Source: DASUPK01 sp963736305 (GTDB lineage: Bacteria; Actinomycetota; Thermoleophilia; Solirubrobacterales; 70-9). Taken from it: a stretch of 64,000 bases of DNA. Positions 14,655-23,622 of this stretch are shown here, piece after piece. The notes under the pieces are model-generated. The model made no database searches, had not been told where the DNA came from, and worked only from the letters and a program-made list of their open reading frames with translations. Position 1 is the first letter of the stretch; every line of letters begins with the position of its first letter. The translations under genes and the position numbers were made by a program. The DNA lies in NCBI GenBank assembly GCA_963736305.1, contig CAVTOD010000007.1:62001-126000 (forward strand). The letters run 5' to 3'.

Positions 14655-15815
14655 GTGACCGGCCTCGACTGGCTGATTCTGGTCTTCGCGCTGATGATGG
14701 GCTTCTGGGGGTATCAGCAGGGGCTGATCGTCGGCGTCCTCAGCCTGGGCGGATTCGCGATCGGCGCCTTCCTCGGAGGCAGGCTCGGCCCGGCGCTCCT
14801 GCCCGAGGGATCTCATTCCCCCTACGCACCGGCAACGGCGCTCGCCGGGGCGCTTCTGATCGGGGGGATCCTCGCCGTCTCGCTCGAAGGAATCGCGTTC
14901 ACCGTGCGCAGCCGCCTGCTCGGCCCCGGCCGCCGGAGGCCCGGAATCGCCGTCGCCGAGTCCGCCGGCGGCGCGGTCCTGCTGATCGCTCTCGCCCTGG
15001 GCCTAGCCTGGCTCTTCGGGGCCGTGGCGCTCAACGCTCCCGGCGCGAAGGACCTGCGCACGGCCGTCCAGCGCTCGGCGATCCTCCGCGCGCTCAACCA
15101 CGCCTTTCCGCCGTCGAGCTCGCTGATCAACGCCCTCCACCGGATCGATCCGCGGGTGACCGTCCAAGGCCCGAGCCCGGACGTCGCCCCGCCCGACTCG
15201 AAGCTCGCGCACGATCCCGACGTGCGGGCCGCCGGAAACAGCGTCGTCCGCGTGCTCGGAACGGCCTGCGGATTGGGGGTGGAGGGCTCCGGCTGGATCG
15301 CCGGGCCGGATCTGGTGGTCACCAACGCGCACGTGGTTGCCGGCGAGAGCGACACCACCGTCACGCCCGCGGGCTCAAGCAGCTCGCTGGATGCGACCCC
15401 CGTTCACTACGACCCCTCGAACGACCTTTCCCTGCTCCGCGTCGACGGGCTTGGCGAAAGGCCCCTCCCGCTTTCGGCCGACGTGCGGAGCGGGACGTCC
15501 GGAGCCGTCCTCGGCTATCCCGAGAACGGGCCATTCACGATCGCTCCGGCTCGTGTTGGGGTCACCGGGCCGGTCCTCACCGAGGATTCGTATGGCCGCG
15601 GGCCCATCAACCGCGAGCTCACCGCACTCCGCGGTGAGGTCCGCAGCGGCAACTCGGGTGGCCCGCTCGTCGACGGAGCCGGAAAGGTGATGGGGACGGT
15701 GTTCGCCGCCACGACCCAGGGGAAGCCCGGCGGCTACGCCGTGCCGAATGACGTCGTCGCCCGCGCCCTGGCCGACTCGGCGGGAGAGGTCAGCACCGGC
15801 CCGTGCACGGGGTAG
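14655..15815 (+). CDS. MarP-like membrane serine protease (CvpA + trypsin-like domain)
   Basis: This 386-residue protein has an N-terminal CvpA/colicin-V-production-like domain with four membrane helices (up to about residue 128), then an extracytoplasmic trypsin-like protease with catalytic triad H226 (TNAHVV), D257 (SNDLSLL) and S334 (GNSGGPL). It matches the layout of mycobacterial MarP (Rv3671c), needed for acid resistance and cell-wall homeostasis. Cys205 and a second Cys near the C-terminus could form a redox-sensitive disulfide, as in MarP. It starts with GTG directly after the candidate leader RNA and is divergent from a penicillin-binding protein, which fits a wall-related role. Confidence 0.88.
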   Translation: MTGLDWLILVFALMMGFWGYQQGLIVGVLSLGGFAIGAFLGGRLGPALLPEGSHSPYAPATALAGALLIGGILAVSLEGIAFTVRSRLLGPGRRRPGIAVAESAGGAVLLIALALGLAWLFGAVALNAPGAKDLRTAVQRSAILRALNHAFPPSSSLINALHRIDPRVTVQGPSPDVAPPDSKLAHDPDVRAAGNSVVRVLGTACGLGVEGSGWIAGPDLVVTNAHVVAGESDTTVTPAGSSSSLDATPVHYDPSNDLSLLRVDGLGERPLPLSADVRSGTSGAVLGYPENGPFTIAPARVGVTGPVLTEDSYGRGPINRELTALRGEVRSGNSGGPLVDGAGKVMGTVFAATTQGKPGGYAVPNDVVARALADSAGEVSTGPCTG

Positions 15816-15828
15816 TCCGGAGGGTGCC

Positions 15829-15874
15829 CGTAAGGCATCCGATTATCCGGAGCGGGCCCTTACGATCGGTAAGC
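15829..15874 (+). promoter_or_regulatory. Inverted-repeat operator candidate before the HxlR gene
   Basis: There are three related half-sites: CGTAAGG (15829-15835), CCTTACG (15858-15864) and GGTAAGC (15868-15874). The last two form CTTAC-N5-GTAAG, and the first pairs with the second. TACGAT at 15861-15866 could be the -10, so a protein bound here would block transcription. Confidence 0.5.
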
Positions 15875-15884
15875 TTGACGTGCA

Positions 15885-16232
15885 GTGAAGACGCAGTCCG
15901 GCGCCGGCCGCGGGGAGGCCAAGCCAAAACAAGTGTGTCGGCACTATCACGGTGCCGTGGAGTTGATCGGCCGCCGTTGGGCCGGAGCGATCCTCTACGC
16001 GCTCACCGACGGCCCCCTTCATTTCGCGGAGCTGAAGGAGTCCGTCCCCGGCATGTCGGACCGGCTGCTTTCCTGCCGCCTCAAGGAGCTCGAGAAGGCG
16101 GGCCTCGTCCAGCGCGAGGTGCAGCCCGGCAATCGCGTGCGCGTGAGCTACGAGCTCACCCCGAAGGGCCATTCCCTCGAGCCGGTGATGGGCGAGCTCC
16201 GCGACTGGGCTCGCCGCTGGCACCGAGCCTGA
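15885..16232 (+). CDS. HxlR-family winged-helix regulator
   Basis: This 115-residue protein has the HxlR pattern: a Cys near the N-terminus (VCRHYHGAVELIGRRWAGAILYAL), a winged helix (FAELKESVPGMSDRLLSCRLKELEKAGLVQR) and YELTPKGHSL. Cys18 is the position that senses reactive species in several HxlR proteins. Repeats before its GTG suggest autoregulation. No obvious target gene is adjacent downstream, since the next gene is on the other strand. Confidence 0.88.
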   Translation: MKTQSGAGRGEAKPKQVCRHYHGAVELIGRRWAGAILYALTDGPLHFAELKESVPGMSDRLLSCRLKELEKAGLVQREVQPGNRVRVSYELTPKGHSLEPVMGELRDWARRWHRA

Positions 16233-16236
16233 CGGC

Positions 16237-16818
16237 TCACCACTCGCGCGGATTGCCCTCCGGGATCTTGTCGATCACCAGGGTCGCCTCGTGGCGGCCC
16301 ACCGGGTGGGGGGTCGTGGCGACGTAGTGATCGAGCTGATCGCGGCCGAGGCTGTCGAATCCCCGCTCGACTGCCGCGGCGTAGGTCGCGAGAATGATCG
16401 AGTCCTCCGGCGGCTCCGGCGCAAAGTGGAATGGCTTGGCCGTGTAGGTGACGATCCGCTCCGGTAGGTCCTCACCCTGGACCGATCCGGTCACCTCGAC
16501 GCGGTCGTAGCGGATCTCCCTGATGTCGAGACGGTCGAGCTCGGCCTCCGTGAGCTCGAGGACGACCCCGTTGACGGCGCCGGCATCGTCCTCGCCCTGC
16601 TCGACGTTCAGTCCGAGGACCCACTCCGGCCGCCAGCCACCGGCGCACTCGAAGGTCTTCTCGCAGGTCAGGTTGTCGCGGCGCTGGGAGAACCGCCGCT
16701 TCCAGTCGTGCAGCCGTGCGAGCCGCATCTCCCCGGCTGGGCGGCCCAGCGTCATTGAGGCGCTCTCGTGGAGCGCCAGGGAGCCGTATCCGAAGAGGCC
16801 GAGTCGCCGCTCGCTCAT
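16237..16818 (-). CDS. Gamma-glutamylcyclotransferase-like protein
   Basis: This 193-residue protein begins with the FGYGSL substrate-loop motif of the GGCT/AIG2/ChaC-like fold, with a likely catalytic acid further on (VLELTEAELDRLDIRE). Members cleave gamma-glutamyl peptides with formation of pyroglutamate. It is the last gene of the addB-addA operon (ATGA overlap with addA), an unexpected partner; its exact substrate is unknown. Confidence 0.7.
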   Translation of the reverse strand: MSERRLGLFGYGSLALHESASMTLGRPAGEMRLARLHDWKRRFSQRRDNLTCEKTFECAGGWRPEWVLGLNVEQGEDDAGAVNGVVLELTEAELDRLDIREIRYDRVEVTGSVQGEDLPERIVTYTAKPFHFAPEPPEDSIILATYAAAVERGFDSLGRDQLDHYVATTPHPVGRHEATLVIDKIPEGNPREW

Positions 16819-19800
16819 GCACCCTCCAGCAGGCTGAGTTGGGCCTGGGAGTCATCCGCTTCGGCCGGTTGCACGTCGCCGGCGGGCATGATCGACGGTT
16901 CCGGTTCCTCGCGCATCTGCGCGGCCGTCTCATGGCTGCAGAGCCGCTCGCGCGCCGGGCAATCGAGGCACAGGGACCGGTGTGGATGGTGGGTGACGTC
17001 GAAGCGCCCCGCGGCGAGCCTCTCCAGCAGCGCCTCGACTCGCTCGCGCGCCGCCGCGAGATCCGCGTCCTCGAAGCTCTCCCTCACCGGCGCGCGGGGT
17101 TGCTCGAGGAAGACGTAGGCGGTCTCGACGGGCGTGCCGCGTGCGGCGGCCGCCAGGGCATAGAGGTCGCGCTGGACCGTGTAGCGGGAGACGAGTGCCG
17201 CCGGCTCGCGGCCATTGAGCCGGTCGGTCTTGTAGTCGACCACCAGCACCGACCCGTCTGACCGCTCCACGAGGAGATCGATCGAGCCGCGGACGAGCGT
17301 GCCGCCCACCGAGAGCACGAACGGCACCTCCGCGCTCACCCTCCCGTCGGCGATCTCATCCCGGAGTCCCGATCCGAGGAACGCCCGGGTGAGCGCCAGG
17401 GCTGCGGCGGTCTGCTCGTCGCTGCCCTCTAGGCCCTGCTCGCGCAGGGCAATGGAGACCCGCTCGGAATCCGGCTCGCGCCAGCGGTTCCGCGCGCTCG
17501 ACTCGAGCAGGGCATGAACCGCGACCCCGGGGCCGAACCTGCGCCGTATCTCAGGGCTCGGTGAGTCACCGTCTGCGTCGCCCGCCGAGGCGACGTCGGG
17601 CTCCCCGATGCCGAGCACGCGCTCGACGTAGAAGCGATAGCCGCAGTTCTCGAAGCCCGAGAGCGCCGAATAGGAGAGTCCGCCGATCAAGGCTGGGGGG
17701 ACCTCCGGGCGGCCGAGCGGCGGGTCGGCCTCCCCGGCGGGCTCCGCGATCGGCTCAGGCTTCCGCGGCACGAGCAGCGATGCGCCGACTCCGGGCCCGG
17801 GCTCGCTGACGCTGACGCGCAGGGTCCCGGCCGGAGAGTCTTCGTCCGCAGCGGGCAGCTCGACGTCGCGTTCGGTGACGTCGCAGTCGAGCAGCGAGCG
17901 GATCAGCTGCAGCGCGATCGGCTTACGCGCGTAGGTGCGAGGGTCCTCCGAGCGGAGCGAGGAGGAACCCGTGGCATGTTGCTTCAGCGCGTTGGGGTTG
18001 AACGTCCCGCTGAGGAGCAGGCGCCGCTTGGCCCGCGTCGCGGCGACGTAGGCAAGGCGCGCCTCCTCCTCGGCATCCCGCTCGGCGGCGAGCTCGGTGA
18101 GCTCCTGGTAGTCGTGCAGGCGCTCGGCGGGGCGACCAAGGCGCCCGAGCTGGACGCCCACCCGTGCAAGCTCGCTGCCCTCGGGGCCGTCTTCGGCATC
18201 ACCGGCGGCCACAAACACCGCCGCCGGGTCAACTCGAAGTGGTGTCCAGCCGAGCTGCAGGTTGCGACCGAGGTCAGCGACCGCGACGACTCCGAACTCG
18301 AGCCCCTTCGCCCCGTGCACGGTCATCACCCTGACCCCGGCGTGGCCCTCGGCACGGGTCGCCGCCTCGGCCTCGCGGTCGCGGCTCGCCGCCCGCGAAT
18401 CGAGGTACTCGAGGAAGCCCCCGAGGTCCGGTCCCTCGCTCGCCTCGAATTCGCGCGCCAGCCGCATCAGCTTGCGGACGTTCGCCCATCGGGCGGTCCC
18501 GTCGGACCGCCGCAGGGTTGCCAGGTCGTAGTCGAAGTCGGTGGCGGTTCGCTCGACCAGCGCTTCCAGCCCGCCCTCGGTAGAGCGCTCGCGCAGCTCG
18601 CCGAGCACGCGGGCGAAGGCAGCGATGCGCTCCAGCTCCTCGGGAGGGATCAGCGCCGCGGCCTCGGCGTCGCCACGGCTCACGCTCCCCGTCTCGACGA
18701 GGTCCCTGACCAGTGGCCAGATGTGGTTGAAGTGCTCGCGGTCGTCCTCGCCGCGGACGGTGGCCGCCCGGCGCAGCAGCCAGAGAGTGTCCGGAAGAAC
18801 CGCGCAGGCGGGGGAGGCAAGCGCCCCGAACAGGGCCTCGTCATCGAGCGGGTTCGCGATCACCGTGAGCAGGCACCGGAGGTCATCGATCTGCTGCTGG
18901 GACCAGAACCCTCGGCCGCCGACCACATAGGGGTCGAGCCCGGCGTCGCCGAGCGCGCGCTCGACAGCGGCGACGTGCGTGAAGGCGCGCATCAGCACGA
19001 CGATCTCGGTCGGGTCCTCACCGGCGTCCACCAGCTCGCGCAACCGGCCCGCCAGCCGCCTCGCCTCCGCGACCTTAGATCCGGAGCTCGGATCGTCGGG
19101 CAGTCGTGGCAGCCGCGTCTCCTCGGCCTCCCACCCCTTCTTGTCGTCGGCGGTGAGGAGTATCTCCACCTCGGGCCCGTCAACGGTGGGCTGATCGACG
19201 AACGCGGTGAGCGGCTCGAAGCCGTCGAGCATCGCCCGGCCGATCGCGTTCGTGGCCGCAACAAGTTGCGGGGCCGCCCTGAAGTTGCCGGTCAGCGGCA
19301 GTGCCACCCCGTGGGGCTCCTCGCCCTCGGCGAAGCGGCGGTGCTGGCGGCGGTAGACCTCGACGTCGGCGTGCCGGAAGCCGTATATCGACTGGAACTC
19401 GTCTCCGACGAGGAAGAGCCGGGTCTCGGGACCCCGCAGCTGTTCGATCAGCCGCAGCTGGAGCCCGTTGGTGTCCTGGAATTCGTCGACCATCAGATGG
19501 TCGAACTGCTCCCGGTAGCGGTCGCGCAGGGCCTCGGATGAGCTGAGCAGCTCGACCGTCTTCAGCTGGAGGTCCTCGAAGTCGAGCGCGGCGCGCTCGG
19601 CCTTGAGCTCCTCGTAGCGGGCGCCGAACTGGACGACCAGCTCTCGGAGCTGCTCGTAGGCGGGTCCCAGGACGTGGGCGGCGACAGCGGCCTGGGCACG
19701 CTTGAGCGCGTCGGTGTAGCGCTTGCACGCCTCGCCCTTGAACGGCTCCGCCTTCGACTTGATCTCCAGGCCGCGCAGTCTCTCCAGGATCAGCTCGCCG

Positions 19801-20519
19801 GGTGCGGTGCCCGGATCCAGCTCCACGGCCATCGCGATCCGCTCGCGGCTCGGGAGCGCCTTGCCGCTCGCCGCCTCGCACTCGACGTGCGCCTCGCGGG
19901 CCGCCTCGATCAAGGAGCCGATGGCCGCCGCCGTGTCCGGCGGCGGCATCTGCGGCAGCTCGGGTCTTGGATCGCCGTGGCTGCGCAGCTCGTCGTAGGC
20001 GCTCCTCGTCATCTCCAGCAGGGTGCGGCGCCGGTTGGCGGCGGCGAGCTCGAGCGCCTCCGGCTCGCCGGAGGCGACCAGGGACTCGAGGGCAGAGTCG
20101 AAGGCGCGCGCCGCGAGTCGCTCGGCCTCTGCCTCGTCGACGACGCGGAAACGCGGGTCGATCCCGGCGGCGGCCGGATGCGAGGCCAGCAGCCGGCGGC
20201 AGAAGCCATGGATGGTCGAGATCCAGGCGCGGTCCGTGGCGTCCAGCGCGTCGGTGAGCTCCTCGAGGCGCTCGCCCTCCGCCCCGCGAATGCGTGCCGA
20301 GAGCTCCTCGCGGATGCGACGCCGAAGCTGGTCCGCGGCGCGCTCGGTGAAGGTGAAGGCGAGGATCCGCTCGACCCCGCCCTCGGGGTCGAGCGCCGCT
20401 GCGCAGAACCGGTCGACCAGCACGGTGGTCTTGCCGGTGCCCGCCCCGGCCCGCAGGAAAACGTCGCGTCCGCGGCCCTCGACCGCCGCGCTCTGCTGAT
20501 CGGTCCTGGGCGAGCTCAT
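16815..20519 (-). CDS. addA: AddA-like UvrD-family helicase-nuclease
   Basis: This 1234-residue protein has Walker A GAGTGKTT (25-32), the UvrD motifs AFTFTERAADQLRRRI, FEDLQLKTVELL, VDEFQDTN, LVGDEFQSIYGFRHAD and VMTVHGAKGLEFGVV, and a C-terminal PD-(D/E)xK nuclease (SIDLLVERSDGSVLVVDYKTD). Four cysteines around the nuclease (ENCGYRF; CLDCPARERLC) have the layout of an iron-sulfur nuclease domain, as in AddB and AdnAB-type enzymes. It unwinds and trims double-strand breaks for recombination. It starts inside the stop of addB (ATGA), forming a two-subunit complex. Confidence 0.9.
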   Translation of the reverse strand: MSSPRTDQQSAAVEGRGRDVFLRAGAGTGKTTVLVDRFCAAALDPEGGVERILAFTFTERAADQLRRRIREELSARIRGAEGERLEELTDALDATDRAWISTIHGFCRRLLASHPAAAGIDPRFRVVDEAEAERLAARAFDSALESLVASGEPEALELAAANRRRTLLEMTRSAYDELRSHGDPRPELPQMPPPDTAAAIGSLIEAAREAHVECEAASGKALPSRERIAMAVELDPGTAPGELILERLRGLEIKSKAEPFKGEACKRYTDALKRAQAAVAAHVLGPAYEQLRELVVQFGARYEELKAERAALDFEDLQLKTVELLSSSEALRDRYREQFDHLMVDEFQDTNGLQLRLIEQLRGPETRLFLVGDEFQSIYGFRHADVEVYRRQHRRFAEGEEPHGVALPLTGNFRAAPQLVAATNAIGRAMLDGFEPLTAFVDQPTVDGPEVEILLTADDKKGWEAEETRLPRLPDDPSSGSKVAEARRLAGRLRELVDAGEDPTEIVVLMRAFTHVAAVERALGDAGLDPYVVGGRGFWSQQQIDDLRCLLTVIANPLDDEALFGALASPACAVLPDTLWLLRRAATVRGEDDREHFNHIWPLVRDLVETGSVSRGDAEAAALIPPEELERIAAFARVLGELRERSTEGGLEALVERTATDFDYDLATLRRSDGTARWANVRKLMRLAREFEASEGPDLGGFLEYLDSRAASRDREAEAATRAEGHAGVRVMTVHGAKGLEFGVVAVADLGRNLQLGWTPLRVDPAAVFVAAGDAEDGPEGSELARVGVQLGRLGRPAERLHDYQELTELAAERDAEEEARLAYVAATRAKRRLLLSGTFNPNALKQHATGSSSLRSEDPRTYARKPIALQLIRSLLDCDVTERDVELPAADEDSPAGTLRVSVSEPGPGVGASLLVPRKPEPIAEPAGEADPPLGRPEVPPALIGGLSYSALSGFENCGYRFYVERVLGIGEPDVASAGDADGDSPSPEIRRRFGPGVAVHALLESSARNRWREPDSERVSIALREQGLEGSDEQTAAALALTRAFLGSGLRDEIADGRVSAEVPFVLSVGGTLVRGSIDLLVERSDGSVLVVDYKTDRLNGREPAALVSRYTVQRDLYALAAAARGTPVETAYVFLEQPRAPVRESFEDADLAAARERVEALLERLAAGRFDVTHHPHRSLCLDCPARERLCSHETAAQMREEPEPSIMPAGDVQPAEADDSQAQLSLLEGA

Positions 20520-23470
20520 TCCTCGTCGTCCTCCTTGGACCAGGGCTCCTCATCAGGGAGCCCGCGCTCCCGGCGGCAGATCGGCTGGAAGCTGCAGTAC
20601 TCCGGGCAGCTGCCGCCGATCGGGTCGCGGACGACCCTGCCGGTCTGGACCGCGGCGATGATCTCCTCGGCCTTTGCGCGGGCATCGTCGAGCGCCTCCT
20701 GGAAGGCCTCCTCGTCCAGGTGGTCCTTGGGCCGAGGGTCGAGGCCGGACAGCTCCGCCGCCAGCTCCTTTCGCAAGAGGCCCTTGGGGGTGCGGTCACC
20801 CGTCCCGCCGAGTGGCCGGTAGAGGCCGCCCGCCAGATCGTGTCCCCAGAGCTCGCGGGCGGCGAGCATGTAGAGCTGAAGCTGGAGCCTGCCGCGTTTC
20901 TCGAGCATCCCTGGCCCGCCATCGACCTTGGCGCCCGATTTGTAGTCCTGAACCAGCGCCTCCCTGGCGGGGCCGAGATCGATCCGGTCGATCATGCCGT
21001 GGACGCCGCCGCCCGCCAGGCGAAGAGGGCCCTTCTCGGAATCCTCGAAGCCGAACGCGGCCTCGGTGTGGGCGGGTTTGAACACCGTCGCCGTTTCCGC
21101 TTCGTCTGCCAGGAACGCCAGAACCAGGCCCTCGACCCGGCGCAGGGCGGCGGCGGTGTCCGCGAGCTCACGCGGCAGCCGCTTCGTTCCCCTCTCGGTG
21201 ACCAGATCCTTCGCCCGCTGGCTCCACTCATCCAGGGTCTCCGGCGTCGGACGAGGCTCGGCCCCGGGCGGGTCCTCGTAGAGCGCCTCGAGGACCTTGT
21301 GCGCGATCTGGCCGCTCGTCAGCGGCTCCTCCTCCGGGCCGATCGACTGCGGCTTCAGCTCGTGGCCGATGAACCAGCGGTACGGGCAGACCGCGTACTC
21401 CTCGAGGGTCGATGGGCCGAACAGCTTGATCTCGCTCATCCGCTCGAGCACCGGCTCGAGCTGCAGGGGGCCGGGCCGCAGCCGGCCGTTGTCGGCCCGC
21501 GGACCGGTCGCAGCGATCGCCCTCGCCAGCTCCCGCTCGCTCGGCGCCGAGGCGGTGTCGAACACCGATTCGGCGAGAGCCCTGCCGCCGGCTTCGGCGA
21601 CGATCGCCTCGTCGCGCTCCTCCAGCCCTTCCGGGAGCTCCGGCGCAAGCATCGCCCGGACCTCGTCCACGAATGGCGATCGCGAGGTCGCTCCCCCCTC
21701 GTCGTCCGCGCTGCGCCACGAGAGCCAGAGCCGCTGCTTGGGCCGGGAGAGGCACACGGAGAGCAGATAGCGGTCCTCGACCTCGGCCTTCTTTCTCTCC
21801 GGCAGCGCCAGTGCCCGCCGCGCCTCGTCCGAGAGCAGCGGCCCGCCGGTGTCCCGCCGCGGGAAGTCTCCGTCCTGCATCGAGCAGATGAACAGCTGGG
21901 CGACGCGGCGGGCACGGGCCCGGTACGGGCTGATCACGCGCACCCGGCCCTCCGTGGGCCCTCGCCACATCGGAACGTCCAGGGCGGAGACTGCGGCGAT
22001 CACGTCCTGCGCGGAGTGGGGGAGCCCGAGCTCGGCGAGCTCGGTGAGGGCCGTCTCTATCTCGGCCCCGGCGCGCAGCTCGAGCGCTCGTTCCTCTCCG
22101 GCCACGGCGCCCTGGCGGCGCACCGCTGACTCAGCGATCCAGCGTGCCTGCTTGCCCGCCTCCCGCAGCAGTGCCGCTCCGGATCCCGCCTCGCGGAGCT
22201 TCCCGAGCTCGGGCAGGCCGCGGTCTTCGTTGTCGCTCTTGGTACGCCAGACATCCCAGGCATCGTCCGCCGTGCGCAGCCGGCCGCGAAGCAGCCTGCG
22301 CTCGAACCAGTCGACCGCCGACGGCGCGGCGACGCCCGGGGTGCGCAGGTACGCGAGCAGGTCCGAGGCCCGGCCACGGCCGACCGCCGCCTGAAGCAGG
22401 GCGATCAGCCCGGCCCCGGTCGTCGTCCGGGTCGCCGCGAGATCCGCCTGCACGGCGACCGGGATGCCGAATCGCGAAAGCACTCGCTGGTAGAGGGGCC
22501 CGGCCGCGCGCGGATCGCGCAGCACGATGGCGATCTCGCGGGCCGGGGCCCCGTCGCTGAGCAGCCGGGCCACCCCGGCGCCCACCGCCTCGACCTCCGC
22601 GAGCTCTCCCGCCGAGGCGAGCAGGCTGACCCCGCCGTCGTTTTCGATCGGGTCGCCGCCGTCCGGTTGTCCGAAGCGGCGCTCCAGCTCGAAGAGCGTC
22701 TCGCTGCTCGTGAAGCGCGCCTCAACCTCGAGGCGCTCGATCGAGACCCCATCGATGTCGCGAAGCTGCGCGAAGAGGGCGCCGCGGGCCTCGGTGAGCG
22801 AGGCCCGGTCCTCCCAGGGCAGGGCGACCGTCACCTGCGTATGGGCGGCGAGCTCGCGAACAAGCTCGAGCTGCTCGACTGTCAGGTCGTCGAAGCCATA
22901 GAGGAAGACGGGTCGCGCGCCCCAGGCCTCGGGGCCGGTCCGCAGGGCCGTCGTCGTCGCCGCGGCCAGGGAGTGGGCGTCATGCAGGCGGAGTTCACCC
23001 CGCAGCCCGACGTAGGTCGCGTACAGCGAGGCGATCTCGACCTCGTACGGCCCCGCCTCCTGTGCCTGCTCCTGCAGCGCCGGCGGATCGATCAGGGCCG
23101 CCTGCAACTCGGAGACGAGCTCCTCGAGCGCGGCGGGGAACCCCGGCCTGCGGGAGGAGGCAGCGAGGATCCGCAGCTCGGCCCGGGATGCGGCCTCCTT
23201 GGCGAGCCGGAGCCGCTGAGTCCGGCTGATCGCGGGGCCGGCCGGGGCGCCGGTGGCGCGCGCGACGAGGGCGAAGAGCTGGTCGAAGGTCCCGACCGTG
23301 GCGCCGATCACCGCGCGACCGCCGCGCGTCAGCTCCTCCTCGAAGCGCTCCACGTCGTCGACAGTGGGGACGACCAGGACCGGATCCTGTGTAAAGACCT
23401 CGCGAAATGCGTCGAGAACGACGCCCGTGCGCCCGGAGTTCGGCGGCCCGACGATCAGCTTCAGTGGCAT
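20516..23470 (-). CDS. addB: AddB-like helicase-nuclease subunit
   Basis: This 984-residue protein starts with KLIVGPPNSGRTGVVLDAF, a relaxed Walker A, and has a UvrD/RecC-like body with degenerate helicase motifs. Its C-terminal PD-(D/E)xK nuclease (VQDYKSG) is bracketed by Cys residues (AVCPYRWF ... PEYCSFQPICRRE) that form the [4Fe-4S] cluster of AddB. It partners with AddA in double-strand break processing. ATG 23470 was chosen over an upstream ATG because a TATGCT box sits 8 nt before it. Confidence 0.88.
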   Translation of the reverse strand: MPLKLIVGPPNSGRTGVVLDAFREVFTQDPVLVVPTVDDVERFEEELTRGGRAVIGATVGTFDQLFALVARATGAPAGPAISRTQRLRLAKEAASRAELRILAASSRRPGFPAALEELVSELQAALIDPPALQEQAQEAGPYEVEIASLYATYVGLRGELRLHDAHSLAAATTTALRTGPEAWGARPVFLYGFDDLTVEQLELVRELAAHTQVTVALPWEDRASLTEARGALFAQLRDIDGVSIERLEVEARFTSSETLFELERRFGQPDGGDPIENDGGVSLLASAGELAEVEAVGAGVARLLSDGAPAREIAIVLRDPRAAGPLYQRVLSRFGIPVAVQADLAATRTTTGAGLIALLQAAVGRGRASDLLAYLRTPGVAAPSAVDWFERRLLRGRLRTADDAWDVWRTKSDNEDRGLPELGKLREAGSGAALLREAGKQARWIAESAVRRQGAVAGEERALELRAGAEIETALTELAELGLPHSAQDVIAAVSALDVPMWRGPTEGRVRVISPYRARARRVAQLFICSMQDGDFPRRDTGGPLLSDEARRALALPERKKAEVEDRYLLSVCLSRPKQRLWLSWRSADDEGGATSRSPFVDEVRAMLAPELPEGLEERDEAIVAEAGGRALAESVFDTASAPSERELARAIAATGPRADNGRLRPGPLQLEPVLERMSEIKLFGPSTLEEYAVCPYRWFIGHELKPQSIGPEEEPLTSGQIAHKVLEALYEDPPGAEPRPTPETLDEWSQRAKDLVTERGTKRLPRELADTAAALRRVEGLVLAFLADEAETATVFKPAHTEAAFGFEDSEKGPLRLAGGGVHGMIDRIDLGPAREALVQDYKSGAKVDGGPGMLEKRGRLQLQLYMLAARELWGHDLAGGLYRPLGGTGDRTPKGLLRKELAAELSGLDPRPKDHLDEEAFQEALDDARAKAEEIIAAVQTGRVVRDPIGGSCPEYCSFQPICRRERGLPDEEPWSKEDDEE

Positions 23471-23478
23471 TGCGAGCC

Positions 23479-23484
23479 AGCATA
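23479..23484 (-). promoter_or_regulatory. Putative -10 box of the addBA operon
   Basis: TATGCT (minus strand) ends 8 nt before the addB ATG, pointing to a leaderless message. Confidence 0.55.
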
Positions 23485-23497
23485 GGACCGCCCGGGG

Positions 23498-23558
23498 CGC
23501 GGAAAACCGCGTGGTTTCCCGCATAACGCGCGGAAACCCGGGCCCGGATTTTTCCGCC
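23498..23558. promoter_or_regulatory. Cluster of palindromes in the addB divergent promoter region
   Basis: The region between the divergent starts holds CGCGGAAAACCGCG (23498-23511), an inverted pair GGTTTCC ... GGAAACC (about 23513-23537) and GGATTTTTCC (23547-23556). The repeated GGAAA/TTTCC half-sites look like binding sites for one regulator acting on one or both genes. Confidence 0.45.
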
Positions 23559-23622
23559 GGGGGCGACTCTAACTTGGCTGCAGATCACACCTCCAGAGCC
23601 AAGCACGGGAGGCCCCACCGAA

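Noticed and set aside
14636..15637. 333-codon frame overlapping the marP-like gene from GTG 14636
   Set aside because: Arg/Pro-rich shadow frame; the overlapping frame has four helices and a full catalytic triad.
17976..22129. Long plus-strand open frames (521 and 469 codons) across addA and addB
   Set aside because: No domain or start signal; AddA and AddB motifs on the minus strand are unmistakable.
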